A stretch of 64,000 nucleotides of DNA from Pyronema omphalodes (lineage: Eukaryota; Ascomycota; Pezizomycetes; Pezizales; Pyronemataceae). Each line of letters starts with the position of its first letter. Within the stretch, counting starts at the first letter, position 1. The translations under genes were made by a program, and so were the position numbers. Shown in pieces: positions 20,172-31,741 of this stretch. Where the stretch lies: NCBI GenBank assembly GCA_024516155.1, contig JAJJXM010000025.1, forward strand, positions 186,001 through 250,000. The letters are read 5' to 3'. The notes beneath the pieces are model-generated. The model was not told where the DNA came from. It did not search any database and worked only from the letters and a program-made list of their open reading frames with translations.

Positions 20172-21551
20172 ATGGGTAACAACCCCTCTCGCGCCGCGCC
20201 CGCGCAGAGCCAACAGCCATCCAACTCCACGACTGCTTCAACATCTCCAACCAACAGTAACCTTCCGACCCGAACACCATCCGCCAGTCGTCGCCAAAGC
20301 TACCGTCGCAACTCCCTTCAAGCCCCCGGGCCTTCCGCGCAATTCGGTCCCGGAGAGTACGCTCACCGCCCACGCAACCTTCAAAACATCGATGGCAGCA
20401 ACACCGACTACCTTTTACCTAACGACACCCAGTCTCGCTATACTGGACCTCTTCGTCGGGAGAGTATCGCCGCCCCTATCCCGGAGGGCGGTTACGAGGG
20501 GTTCCCCACTCGCACCAGGGAGGAGCTTCTCGCGGACGCAGCTACCCTGAGATTATTCCCGACCCCGCCTCCAAATGACAAAGCAGCGGCTATTCCACCA
20601 GCGATCGCCGAAGGACCTGGATTATTCACCGGAAACCCATTCGGTCAGAGTGTCGCAAGCAGGGCCTCAACCACTCCAGGTGATGGCATGAGGCAGCGGA
20701 ATAGTTTAGAGAGTATGATGAACGCGAGTATCGAAGAAGACGTACCACCCGAAAGTGATGGAAGAGCAATTCCTACTGCAATTCAGTGGCCACATGAGGG
20801 TACAAAGGTTTACGTTACTGGAACTTTTTGTTCGTGGGATAAGAAGTACAGGTTGACACGGAAGTAAGTTGCTCACAGTTCTGCTATGTAATGTGGAGAT
20901 TCTGATTTATGTGATTAGCCCCGATGACGGCATTCTCTCAGCCATCATTGACCTCCCCCCTGGAACTCATCATGTAAAATTCCTCGTGGACGGTGAAATG
21001 ATGACCTCCGAAAATCTTTCTACCGCAGTCGATTCCAGCGGTATCTTGGTAAACTATATCGAAGTCTCCGCTGATGAAATGCCACCTCTCGACCGGCAAT
21101 ACTCCACTGATTCCGCCACACGTACCGAGCCCCAGTCTACCAATGACCTTCCTACTCCAGGTCTTGCCGAGGGTCAGCTACACTACACCAACGAAATACC
21201 CGCATACTTGAAGGAATACGAGAATTACTACGAAGAAGACAGACACCATGGCCATGGATCAGGATCACCACCACCTCCAACTCTTCCTATGATGTTGCAG
21301 AAGGTCATTCTGAACTCCAACTTATTAAACCTCAAGGACGATGCGAGTGTTTTATCAATACCTAACCATGCCGTGTTGAACCATCTCGCAACTAGTTCAA
21401 TCAAAAACGGTATTTTGGCAGTTTCAGCAACCACACGGTACAGGAAAAAGGTAACCCAGAATTTCTCCTGATCCATTTGAAGGGACATGCACGCTAATAA
21501 ACACAGTATGTTACGACTATTCTTTACAAAGCGGCAACAGCGGATGAGTAG
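20172..21551 (+). CDS. GAL83: AMPK/SNF1 complex beta subunit (Gal83/Sip2-like)
   Basis: This is the scaffold subunit of the SNF1/AMPK energy-sensing kinase. Exons are 20172-20863, 20919-21450 and 21507-21551, giving 422 aa. The N-terminus MGNNPSR is a good N-myristoylation signal, as in other beta subunits, and supports this start. A Ser/Pro-rich linker follows. The glycogen-binding CBM48 module (about residues 200-290) shows AIQWPHEGTKVYVTGTFCSW and DLPPGTHHVKFLVDGEM. The C-terminal ASC domain (about 345-422), which binds the alpha and gamma subunits, has PPPPTLPMMLQKVILN, ...LNHLATSSIKNGILAVSATTRYRKK and a short last exon ending YVTTILYKAATADE. Both introns are about 55 bp. It is convergent with the SET gene downstream. 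Confidence 0.93.
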
Positions 21552-22049
21552 AGAATCCAAGGAGCTATATGAAGGGTGGTTATGTGTTATGGTGGCATTG
21601 TTTACGACTTTTATCATTGCTGGCGTACTTATTGCGAATTGCGATTTAATTCCGTTTCTATCTCTGCTTTTTATCGCTTTTTTCATATTTTTGTTTCGTG
21701 TCTTTCCCTTTTCTAAGCATATTCACTACACGCTGTACGGTCTGTTAGTTCACAGTTTATCATGCATTATTTTTGTGGTTTATTTTCGGTCATTCAGTTT
21801 TAGACACTTGGTGCTGAGCTCAACACCCACTTGATTCTTTATGTTGGAAATTCGATGCCATATTTGCGAACTGGTCACACTTTGGTCCCTAACTTTCGCC
21901 TTTGAAAAATTGTTATGTGTATTGTAAAATCCGTTTGTACTATGACCAGAAACCTTTTAACCACTATTGAGTCGAGTAAATCATAACTTTTACGCCCCCA
22001 ATAATATACAACCATTCACACGCCCTTCTATGCATTAACCTCTCAAAAA
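21552..22049. other. Convergent intergenic region
   Basis: About 500 bp of T-rich DNA between the 3' ends of the AMPK beta and SET-domain genes. It presumably holds both polyadenylation regions. No gene is seen. Confidence 0.6.
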
Positions 22050-23561
22050 TTACGCCTTAACCTTCTTCCCACCTTTTGTCTCCTCAGCATCCGTGCTCCG
22101 CTTGTTCGTCGCCAGTCTCTTCAACGATTCCTTTACCGCCACCAAAATCTCCTTCTCTCCCATTCTAACCTCTGTAGCAATCCTCCATCTTCCCCTCATT
22201 TCTCCCTCAAGCAGCTTCTGGTCCTCCTTGAGTGTCGTGGGGTATTCCTTGAGTCTCTTATCCACAACTTCCCTAAGAACCTTTGCCACTGCCGGCTCCA
22301 TAATAGGTTTCGGCAACTTGCCCTTCTCTTGAAACTTCTTGAACTCAAGCTTCGACAGCAACAGCGTGCGAACTGTCACAATAATCTCCTCCGGAATCTC
22401 CAAGCTCCTATCGAGATCGAAAGAATCATCCAAAACCCCTTCCTCCAACAAGATATCAATGCGTGCTTGTCTATCCTCCGCCCCTAATCCTGCACCAGCT
22501 ACCTGAACCAATAACGGCGCCGAAATCTCAACAACATCATACTGTGCATAGTTCTTAGTGATGTATCCATACCTCCTTAACAAGTCACTTCTTGGAAGAG
22601 GTCCATAGTCGTTGAACAACTCCGAACCAGCTTCAATAGGCATGATTGTCTTCATCTCCAACATTGATGCAGTCTCGAAAAGTCGACAGTTATTGCGGTC
22701 GGCGTCTGCGTTTAACATATCCGCTAATGGTACCATAGCTTTATAGTGTTCCTTCTCCTCGTCGTCATCCGAGTCCTCTTCTTGCTCATCTTCTCCCTCC
22801 TCCTTAGCGGGTTTGCTGGGATCCACAACCTCTAAATCAAAGGAATACGACATCACAATGCTACCCATACGGTGTGCAGTGATCAGGAAATGCTCGTCGA
22901 ATCCCATACCGGCGGGGACATTACGTAGACAGGTCTCAGTAAAAGCGCTCTCGTTGCGTTGAACAACCGGCAGAAGCTTGTTTAAGAAAATATCATCGGC
23001 GTCGGCTTTCCCGATTTTGTCAAGAACAGCAGATCCCCGGAGTTGGGAGAGCTCTTCGCCGGACCAGTACATTAGGGAGTTGAACTCGGTGGGTAGGAGA
23101 TCGAGGTATGGAGCCCATGGACTGGAGGGACGGGTTTCGAAGATCAGAACTAGGATTAGGACCTGGGGTTAAGGTTAGTAATGGGAAAAGGCGGTATGGT
23201 TAAAGTATGGTATTGGGGAGCTAACCAACCATGGATCCAGAGCTGCGATTTCGGCTTCTGGGATGAGGGATTTGAGGTTTGAAGTTTCGAGGGTGAGGGC
23301 GCTGGTTCGAGGGATACGGAAGATCAATTCATCTTCTTCCATAGGGGCGAGGGTGACTAATTTTGATCATGTCAGTATATAGCTATCAAATCTCAATTTA
23401 TGAACGCAGGAAACAAATTGCATACCGACTCCGCGACCGCCGCCAGTAGAACGTAGATCAGTCAAGGCGCATTTCGGGTTTACTTCGGCGTGCTGAGAAG
23501 AAACAAGCCATTGCATAAAGTTCGCATTGCGTTGCTCGAATTCGTCGTTTGTGGTCGTCAT
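22050..23561 (-). CDS. RKM4: SET-domain ribosomal lysine methyltransferase, Rkm4/SETD6-like
   Basis: Family members mono-methylate a lysine of a large-subunit ribosomal protein (Rpl42 in yeast for Rkm4). Exons on the minus strand are 23561-23426, 23356-23226 and 23162-22050, giving 459 aa. The SET fold is interrupted by an insert, as in the Rubisco-LSMT/SETD6 class. Seen are MGFDEHFLITAHRMGS, PLADMLNADADRNNC (about residue 235), GSELFNDYGPLPRSDLLRRYGY (about 265-285) and a helical C-terminal substrate-binding domain. An acidic loop (EEGEDEQEEDSDDDEEKE) sits within the domain. The second intron uses a GTTAGC donor, which is less usual but keeps frame (PWL|VLILVLIFE). Assignment to Rkm4 rather than another LSMT-like protein is likely but not certain. 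Confidence 0.82.
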
Positions 23562-24756
23562 TTTTGCGGGATTTTGGTGGTGCGGAATGAATGATGAGGA
23601 TAATTTTTGGCGCGCGTTTGAAAGTTTTTGGCGTGCGTGCGTTAGCGGGGCGGGTGTTCCAGACTACTGTAGTACGTACCGGGTGACTAGTCGCGTTGAT
23701 GCTGCCCTAAATTGGCGAGACAAGGCGGTGTAAACCCGGAGAGGTCAACACGAGTGATTGACTATGTTGTTCTGGATTGTCTTCCAGGAGGCCATTGGGG
23801 TTGATGATTTTCGGCTGGAAATCTGGTTTGTGGACAATCAGTAAACTGGCAAAATATTTTTGTTTGTCAATATCATGGTGGTTGTTTGAATGCGGGGACC
23901 CGGATATCGAGGCTTTTGAATCTTTGAGGCCTTTAATCGCCCTTGATATTCTTGCTTAACAATGAGTCTTTCAGGATCAAATTGTATTGTTCTGCCGTAT
24001 CGAAAATTAAGTTTTGTGCAAGTTCCCGAATATCAATATGAGAGCACGTGATTTGGCGTTTGACCTGCGAATGGAACATTCTCAGAATAGAAAGAATAAC
24101 CTGTTGAAAACCAGAGGTAGTATCAGTTACCAAGGAACTGAAGAAGTGAGTTTATGGTTCTATACCACGTTGCCAGTAATAGGCTTTGGCTCGGACTCTG
24201 CAGATCATGGCTATTTATTTCGTGAAAGGCGCTCATCGAGTGATGGGACATGTACGAATCGAGGTGATTGCCCAAACTCGCAAATTTTCAGGGTTTTTCC
24301 GCCAAACTTCTGACCCGCCTACACACCTTTGTCACTGAAACATACACAATAGTATGATGCTTACTAATCGTAGCATGCGTCAGCAGTACAATTGTTTCGC
24401 GCAGACGAAGGTAGCTATACCATGCTCTACACTAGGCTGTGATTGGAGTAGCTCGACCTGATCACTAGGGCCTGGACGTGCATACTGATCATCTCCACTA
24501 ACACTTCCGCCTCAAACCAGGACCTATCGCCGTCGTTTCGCGAACGTCCGTTAACTTCACCCTCGTCACCAACCTCACTCAGGACAGATCCACTCGCGGT
24601 GGTACACTGGTTGCCCGGACGAAGAGCGCGCAATCTGTAGCTCCGCCGGCAGTGTTCTGCAAACTGCACTGAGCGCTCTCGCGTCAGAGCTTCTTCACCC
24701 ACTTTGTGACTACTGTCGACGACCGATAGAACCTGCCCGTGCACGGTAATACCGCA
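23562..24756. other. Divergent promoter region between SET and SUMO ligase genes
   Basis: About 1.2 kb between two divergent starts. Short open frames here are not coding-like. The 300 bp nearest the SUMO ligase start is CG-richer and lacks repeats. Confidence 0.5.
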
Positions 24757-26679
24757 ATGTCAGCATCTTCCAGCCTTCCACCCATTACCAAGGATAGCAC
24801 GACATTCCTGATTCGCTCCGTCAATACTCAACTCATCGTACGCCAACTACAAAGTGTGCTCAAGCAAGAGAACCAACCCACCAGTGGTCTCAAAGCCAGT
24901 CTGCAGAAGCGTTTGAGCAACTGTAAGATCCCCAGACTGCTACGCCGTCGATTGCAGCCAAGCTTAATGTGCTCTAGACATAGAAAGTATTGCTAGATCC
25001 AACGACACGGTGGCGTTCGAACGGGTCAAAAGAAGCATTTACAATACCGTCGGCAACCCCGGCGACTACGGGTACACACACAGGTCCGCAACAGGAAGCG
25101 CTGGTGTGTATAGTCCAGCAGATGGATACTCGGTATCGCCCGGGCAGAGCGCGACGGCCTACGTCAATCCGGCGGGTATTTCAAGTTGGTACACCTAGCT
25201 ACGATCCCACTGTGCGTTTATCAACTCTTACAGAACTCTTTAGATTCATTGTCGCATATCCACTTCAGAAAAAGCCCTTTTTATACCATAGTCAAGAGCT
25301 TGAGTGATCATGGCAAATGCCCTGGTATGTTTCTTCTGTTTGCCGGATCCTGTGAAGAAACCGGATCTAACTTGCCACGCAGCTATGTCGGTCCATCGGA
25401 ACGTCGTCAACACAACAGTTAGCTTGAACGAGGTCGAAGTTCACCAGTTATCGAAGCTCAAGAACTATCGTGCTATGATCTATTGTGCGGCTGTTGAGCC
25501 TTTAATGGGATACACCAGTGATACGGACATAGCCTTCCCACACCAGGTAGAACTTCGCGTCAACCAACAACTTATTTCCGGCTTGAATCTACGAGGCTTG
25601 AAAAATAAGCCAGGGTCCACACGTCCTGCAGATATCACCGATAAGCTTAACCTACGCGAAAACTTTCGGAATGAGATTAGTTTGACTTATGCTCAGACAC
25701 AAAAGGTTTACCTGGCGCATATCTTATGTAATCCAACCATCCATTACTAACAAACTTAAGCAGGAATTCGTATTCCTCGTAAATCTTGTTCAGACCGAAA
25801 CCGTGGAAGATTTGGTTGTGAAGTTACAGCAGGGACGAACAATACCAAAAGAGGAAGTAATAAGTGATAGTAAGTTCTTGGATGTAGTGCAAAGAGAAAT
25901 ATTCACTAATTGTACATAGTGGTGAAAAAGAACTCGGATGCGGATCTTATTGCAACGTCTGTGATCATGTCACTAAAATGTCCTCTATCAACACTACGAA
26001 TCCAGACACCGGTCCGCTCGATATTTTGTACACATGTGCAATGCTTTGATGCTACATCATTTTTACAGCTTCAGCAACAAGCGCCGACTTGGACCTGTCC
26101 CACCTGCAATAAAAGTATAACATTTGACCAACTCGTGAAGGACATGTACGTCATATCAATAACTTTCTGCCGACTCTGCTTACATAATTTAGGTATTTTG
26201 ATGACATCCTCCACAACACTCCTTCAACCGTAGACTCCGTGACAATCGACCCCGAAGGTAGATGGTCGGTGGCCTCAGAATCCTCCAAATCCCCCATCCC
26301 CGACGACAGTGACGACGATGAACCTCACGAATCGGCCATCAAGCGAGAGATAGTAGACCTTGATGACGGTCCTTCGGAGGCCATAGCCTCGTCTACGCCC
26401 ATCCATTCCAACTCGCGGGCCAACTCCGCGTCTGTTCAGCGCAGCAGTAATAAGCGCGCCTTCTCCCAAGTGATAGACCTCACCTTGAGTGACGACGAAG
26501 AAGAATCACAACCTGCAAAAAGAATAAATCACAGCGAACGCCTACCCTCCTCCAGCATAGAAAATGGTTTCCATTCTTCTACGGCTAATGGCTATTCACC
26601 GGTAGGTGTATCCCCTGATCCCGATCCTGATCAGCTTATTCCTTTTTTGAACTATTTGTATCCCACATCACGGGAATGA
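24757..26679 (+). CDS. pli1: SUMO E3 ligase, Pli1/Siz (PIAS) family
   Basis: It transfers SUMO from the E2 Ubc9 to nuclear substrates. Seven exons: 24757-24922, 24978-25175, 25244-25324, 25383-25705, 25764-25869, 25920-26145 and 26193-26679, giving 528 aa with all phases consistent. There is an N-terminal SAP DNA-binding helix pair (LIVRQLQSVLKQENQPTSG, KASLQKRL). The PINIT domain (about 133-285) starts RKSPFYTIVKSL and contains QVELRVNQQLISGLNLRGLK. The SP-RING/MIZ zinc finger (about 305-352) has SLKCPLSTLRIQTPVRSIFC, CTHVQCFD and WTCPTCNK. A SUMO-interacting motif VIDLTLSDDEE (about residue 460) lies in an acidic tail, with a second candidate REIVDLDD. Length is typical for fungal Pli1-like proteins. 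Introns are 47-68 bp. Confidence 0.92.
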
Positions 26680-27183
26680 ACCTGGGGGGGGGGGTTACGT
26701 CATGTGTTTCTTTTTCTTCTTTTTCGGGTCTAATTCATTTTTTCTTGGCAGTGATACTATTGCATTCCTCTCCTACTTCTTTATATGGTCCATAACATCA
26801 TGTTTTCTCGTTTCCTCATTGATTCGTTTTGACAAGAGCGGGTTGCTTGCTATGGTTAGTAGCAAAGATATTTCAACTAGGGATGAGCATGCAAGATGGA
26901 TGTGCTCTTTTTTTATCATACGGGAAACATTACATCTCCTCCTTCTTCTCTCCTATAGCATACTGTTGCCGCTGCGGCTATCAACCTGTCACATATACAT
27001 AGGATAGGTTGGTGGATTATGCTTATCTGCTGTGTTTTTTTTTTGCTGTAATTTGTCGTTCTGTTACTATGGTGTAAAAAGGGAATGTCCCGGAGTCTGT
27101 GGAGTGATTTCTTTTTCTTTTTCTTTATTTTTTTGTTCATTGTTTCCAATGATGATACTTTTTTCATCGAATACCTCTTTTGC

Positions 27184-27219
<36 letters not shown>

Positions 27220-28225
27220 TTGTTTCGGTGTTTTTTCCTCATTTGTTTTGGGTGGGATGCAAAATGGGTTTATAAATTGCAAACAAGCTTCACACTTTCT
27301 TTTGAATGGACGGTTGTGCGTGGTTGATGATATGACATAAAACATCGCATGTTCTCCTGAATTAGGGTGATTCATGATGTGTAGAAACCTCATATGAATC
27401 GGCACCCCCAACAACCGTGGGAGTAGTGGACCATGGCTCTATGAGAAACGTTGCTTTGTATCCCGTGTTCATATGAACCGCATGTTCTATACTCTCGAAT
27501 ATCGCGATTAGGGCATAGACCTATTCTCTTCGATTCAATAGTGCGATGTGATACTAAACTGTAGAAGAAACCCATAGAAGAAAAGCAGGTGGGAAAGTGT
27601 AACATAGTAGAGTGGAGTTCATTTCACAGTATAATTGACGATTAACGATCGACAATTAGAGCAATAATCCATAATTTGTGAATAAAATTATTTGAGATGA
27701 AACTTTTAGACATTTAAACATCCACAGCACCCTGTCCTCCGCTTACTAGGTTGGTATCATTTTTGAAAAGAAAACAAGAAAAAAAAGAAAAAGAAAAAGA
27801 AAAGGAAAAGGAAAAGGAAAAGGAACAGACAATATAAAACAAACACATCCAGAAGCACATCCACAAGCAGTACAGAAAAAAATCCGCAGAAACTAGAAAA
27901 CAATCACAAAGACACACAGATTTTCGAAAGCTAAAAAAGCAGCAGTTAAAAAAAACACACACACACAAAGAACGCCAATATAACACCGCGCCGGTCCATG
28001 CCGAAAAAAACAAACAAACAAACAAACAAAAAGGCCCCGTGAAACAAATAAAGCAAAATAGAAGAGAAACAGAATAACGCAATCAAATCACGAGTTTCAG
28101 GTGTCAAATGTCAAGCGTCAACACCACCACCACCCCCCCCCCCCCCCCCCCCTCCCCCCCCTCACCCCTCCCCCCGCGCCATCGCACCCCTCCTCCCTCG
28201 CCACGACACCTAGCATCAACTCCCA
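26680..28225. other. Convergent intergenic region, low complexity
   Basis: 1.5 kb between the 3' ends of the SUMO ligase and PH-LRR genes. It contains a G10 run near 26,685, a T32 run (27185-27216), an (AAAAG/GGAAAA)n tract (about 27,775-27,830), (AAAC)n at about 28,008-28,030 and a C-rich run (28,128-28,170). No gene is seen. Confidence 0.7.
28128..28170. repeat. Poly-C tract
   Basis: Almost uninterrupted C with a few T. It lies about 60 bp downstream of the PH-LRR stop codon. Confidence 0.9.
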
Positions 28226-31200
28226 CTAACTAGCATCCACTCCCCACAACAGCGTTTTCCCACCATCATACCAAAGCATTCCCTGTCCAAGGTCTCCCTT
28301 AACTTCCCTTTCCCTACACCAAATTTTCTTATTCCTATTCAACAACGCCAACATCCTATTAACCTCCAACTCCCATTTCTCCTCAACCAATCCCAAATCC
28401 TTCTGCAACCTGGACTCTCTCTCCCTTTCAATTTCCACCGATTGCATCCTCCCCAATTTCGGTCCCATAATCCTTCTTCTCCCCAAGGAAGCCCAGATTC
28501 CCTTCCTCTCTCTACCACTCCCACCACCATTACCACTACCAGGCTGAGGTGGCCCCTCCCATTCTCTCCTCACGGCAACAAATCCATCCCCCAACCGTTC
28601 CTTCAGTCCTCTAACCATCTCCCCTCGATCCCCATCAAGTCTGGGGAGATACAACAAGCTCTCATTCCCCTGTAAAGCATCCACCATAGCCGTAAACCCT
28701 TGTAAATGGATCTCATTCCCCTCACAATATATTTCCCTCAACGTATTATTTTTCTGTATGACAGTCGCCAACTCCATCGCGCCTCTTGTTCCCAATCCCT
28801 GTCGTTCTACACGCAGGATTTCAAGTGTTTTGTTTTCCGATAGTCGGGAAAGGGGCTTCAAGAGCGCGGAACCAAGGGATGCGGATTCTAGGACGGCTTG
28901 TTCACCGCTTATGTCTAGTTCTCGGAGTGTGGTGTTGAAGGCGAAGAGATCGGATAGGAGGGAGGAGGTTAGGGCGGAGGGTTCAAACGGGAGGGATATC
29001 GCGGATAGGTCAAGGTAGCGAAGGGATTTATTCATGGTTAACGAGCGGATTAGGGATTGTAGAGGGGGCTCGAGGGGGTAGTCCAGCATGCGGAGGGAGA
29101 GGTGGGTGGGGGTTTGGGAGAGGGATATGGCGGTGTGGAGAGCGTCGGGGTTGTGGTGGAGAGGGTTCTGGCCAATGTGCAGGTGTAGTTGTCGAGGAGC
29201 AGAAGGAGCGGAGTTAAAAGGGGATGATGGCGAGGAGGAGGTCGTGGGGGATATGGAGGGGCTGTCGAGAGGGGTGTAAACGGAGCTCATAGACCTGAGC
29301 AAAAGGGCGGCCGAGCTGGCGGATAGAGCACAGCGAGTGAGGCCTAGGTAGCGGAGCGAGAGGGATTGTGGGGAGGAGAGGTAGGCGGCGAGGGCGTTGA
29401 CTGTCGCTTGGTTGAGTTTAGTTTCACTAGAATATCGATTAGCTGGTTATTCCCAAATATTCGAGTGAGAGGTGATGATGAAATCATACCTTAAATCCAA
29501 ATCCTCCAATCTCCACATCCCTAGAGTCTCCGCAGTTAATATCGGTTCCTCCTCGGTAGATTTAGTAATGCCGCTGATATTGAGCTTCCTCAAAAACGGA
29601 AAATAAGCCATAGCATTATTTATCGTAGCGGCATTCAGCCTGCAAGGGTTCCCCGAGATATTGAGCCCCTCTAGAGTATTTTCATGCGTAATCAAAGCAT
29701 TCAAAAAGAGAGTCAACATCCTCTCTGTCAAACCACATCTCTGTAGTTCAAACCCTCTGAAATGTGCCAACCTACTAGCAGCCGCATCCACCAACCAATC
29801 CAAATCCGCCTCTCCCAACTCAATCCCCGTCAAGTCAAACCAATCAACATTCGTATACCCTCGTCGACACAACGGCATAATAGCTTCAACAATCGAACAT
29901 GCTTGTACTTCCATCTTTGACGCATCAACTGGTGAACTAACCCCATGATCCCCTTGTTGCCTCAAAGACTCAAAAAAGTCCATCCTCCTGAGCTTACTAC
30001 TGTACAAAGCCAGTGCTCTTAGCTCATGTGTAAGAAGTGGTTTAGTTCCTTGTGATGCCTTTATATTTAGTTGTCTTCCAGAGCGGTCTCGGGTTGGTTC
30101 ATATTCCGAGCCATAGTAATCGTAGACGTTCATTAAACTATCGAGTGATATTCCACGGAAAGAAATGGAGACGAAATATTCATTCCATCTTAGTGTTCTC
30201 ATGACGGCAAGTAATTCCAAAGAGTTATAATATCTGCGTCGAGGATGCGTGGGAGGGTACAGCTGGAATAAGGGAGCATCTTCTACGTCCATGTGAACGC
30301 AGTACACGATGTTGGATGCATCGACTCCATAGGCTTTGCAATAGGCGGCTAAGGTACGGTCGAATCCGTTGAGGTCGTCACCAGGTGTGGGAGGAATCTC
30401 AGGAAGGGCATTATCGTTAAGTCGTGAAGGAATATCGACTTTGAAAGATGGGAGATGCCACATGGGACGGAGATACTCTGACGCTTGTCGGAGAGATTGG
30501 ATTATGTCCTGACCGTCTGAGGAGGCGAGGTTAAGACGGACCGGGGGTTGGCAAGGGGATCTATGGGTGTTAGTTTTTGTTGTAGTAAAATTCAGAAGGA
30601 GTTAATACCGGAAAGTGATGGAAAAGGAATCATCAACACTGGACAACCAAAGCGCAGTAAGGTTGAGAATTCCAAAAGATGTTGAAGCCGCGGTTGGGGG
30701 TAATGTTCCAGCATTCTTAACTGTATTGTGCTTGAACGGTACCAAATGGACTTTATGAATTCCAATGGCAAGATAGCACATGCTTGAATACAACTTGTGA
30801 AGGTCTTCTGAAGATTTGGTACCATTCTTTCCAGGTTTTTGAACCACACGAAAAATTTGAAAGTGTGTGGGGGAATAATCGTCTTCAACTTCAAGGCGCC
30901 TAGCGATGTGTTCTATTGCAATGTCAGGGTATGGCGGAGCAGAGGTTTCTTGTACTGTTTTTGCCGCCACTGTTCTCAATCTATCAACCCAAATTTGAGC
31001 CTCTGACCTGCTGGGGGCTGATAAGGTAGTTGAAGATGGGGCACCAGTGGGTAATTCCAAGAAATCCACCTGCACAACTGTTCCTTTGGTTTCATTTTCA
31101 GAAGTAGGATAATGCACCGCAACAACCTGGTTCATGGGAGTCATTAAAGTATGTTGGCTTGCATATTCTCCCGGTTGAACCAACGACGAAGCTCTTTTTC

Positions 31201-31741
31201 TAGTATCTTTAGGTTGGTGTCCCAAAGCTTCAATAGCTTTTGCTTCCGTCTTATATTTCAGCAGCTCCATATCCGTCAACACCATAAACTCCCTCTTCTT
31301 TCTTAATAAGCTACCACCTGTCACCACCTCTCCAAAATGTATAAAGCTCGTACTCCTTGGTAAAACCAGCCATGGAGCTTCCGAAGTCGAGGAATCTTCA
31401 AGAGATGAGCTCTCTGAGTAGGTTGGCATGATTGGGCTTGACAATTCTGTATCACGGCCTCGAAGGGATCCAAACATGGATTTTGGTCGGGGTACGGTTT
31501 TGCTTCTTTGAATGACCCGGGTAGATGTAAGGCCGTTTGTTATCGGGGTAGTAGGAGTGACTGGCGAGAAATCTGTGAATCCATTTGGAGCACCGAATAA
31601 CGATCTTGGTCGTGATCCCTCGCCTCGTGGTTGTTCCCAGTTTGCCGGAGCATCGAGGTCTGTAATCAACGTTGGAGGTCTTGAAAAAAAGGCGAAACTT
31701 CTCCGTCTTCCTGAGGGAGCCATAGCAGTTGGAGGAGCCAT
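28226..31741 (-). CDS. PH-like domain plus leucine-rich repeat protein
   Basis: I do not recognise a named gene. Exons on the minus strand are 31741-30609, 30560-29490 and 29426-28226 (introns 48 and 63 bp), giving 1134 aa in one frame. A basic, Ser/Thr/Pro-rich N-terminus (residues 1-120) precedes a probable pleckstrin-homology fold (about 128-258: SFIHFGEVVTGGSLLRKK, FMVLTDMELLKYKTEA, ending AQIWVDRLRTVAA). A second half of RNI-type leucine-rich repeats spans about 610-980 (LTEDLDL-type: LEGLNISGNPCRLN, LRYLDLSAISLPF, LRELDISGEQAVL, LREIYCEGNEIHL). The C-terminus is Arg/Glu-rich and helical. PH followed by LRR recalls CARMIL-type cytoskeletal regulators, but capping-protein-binding motifs are not visible, so that link is only a suggestion. 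It is probably a membrane-associated scaffold. Confidence 0.85.
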
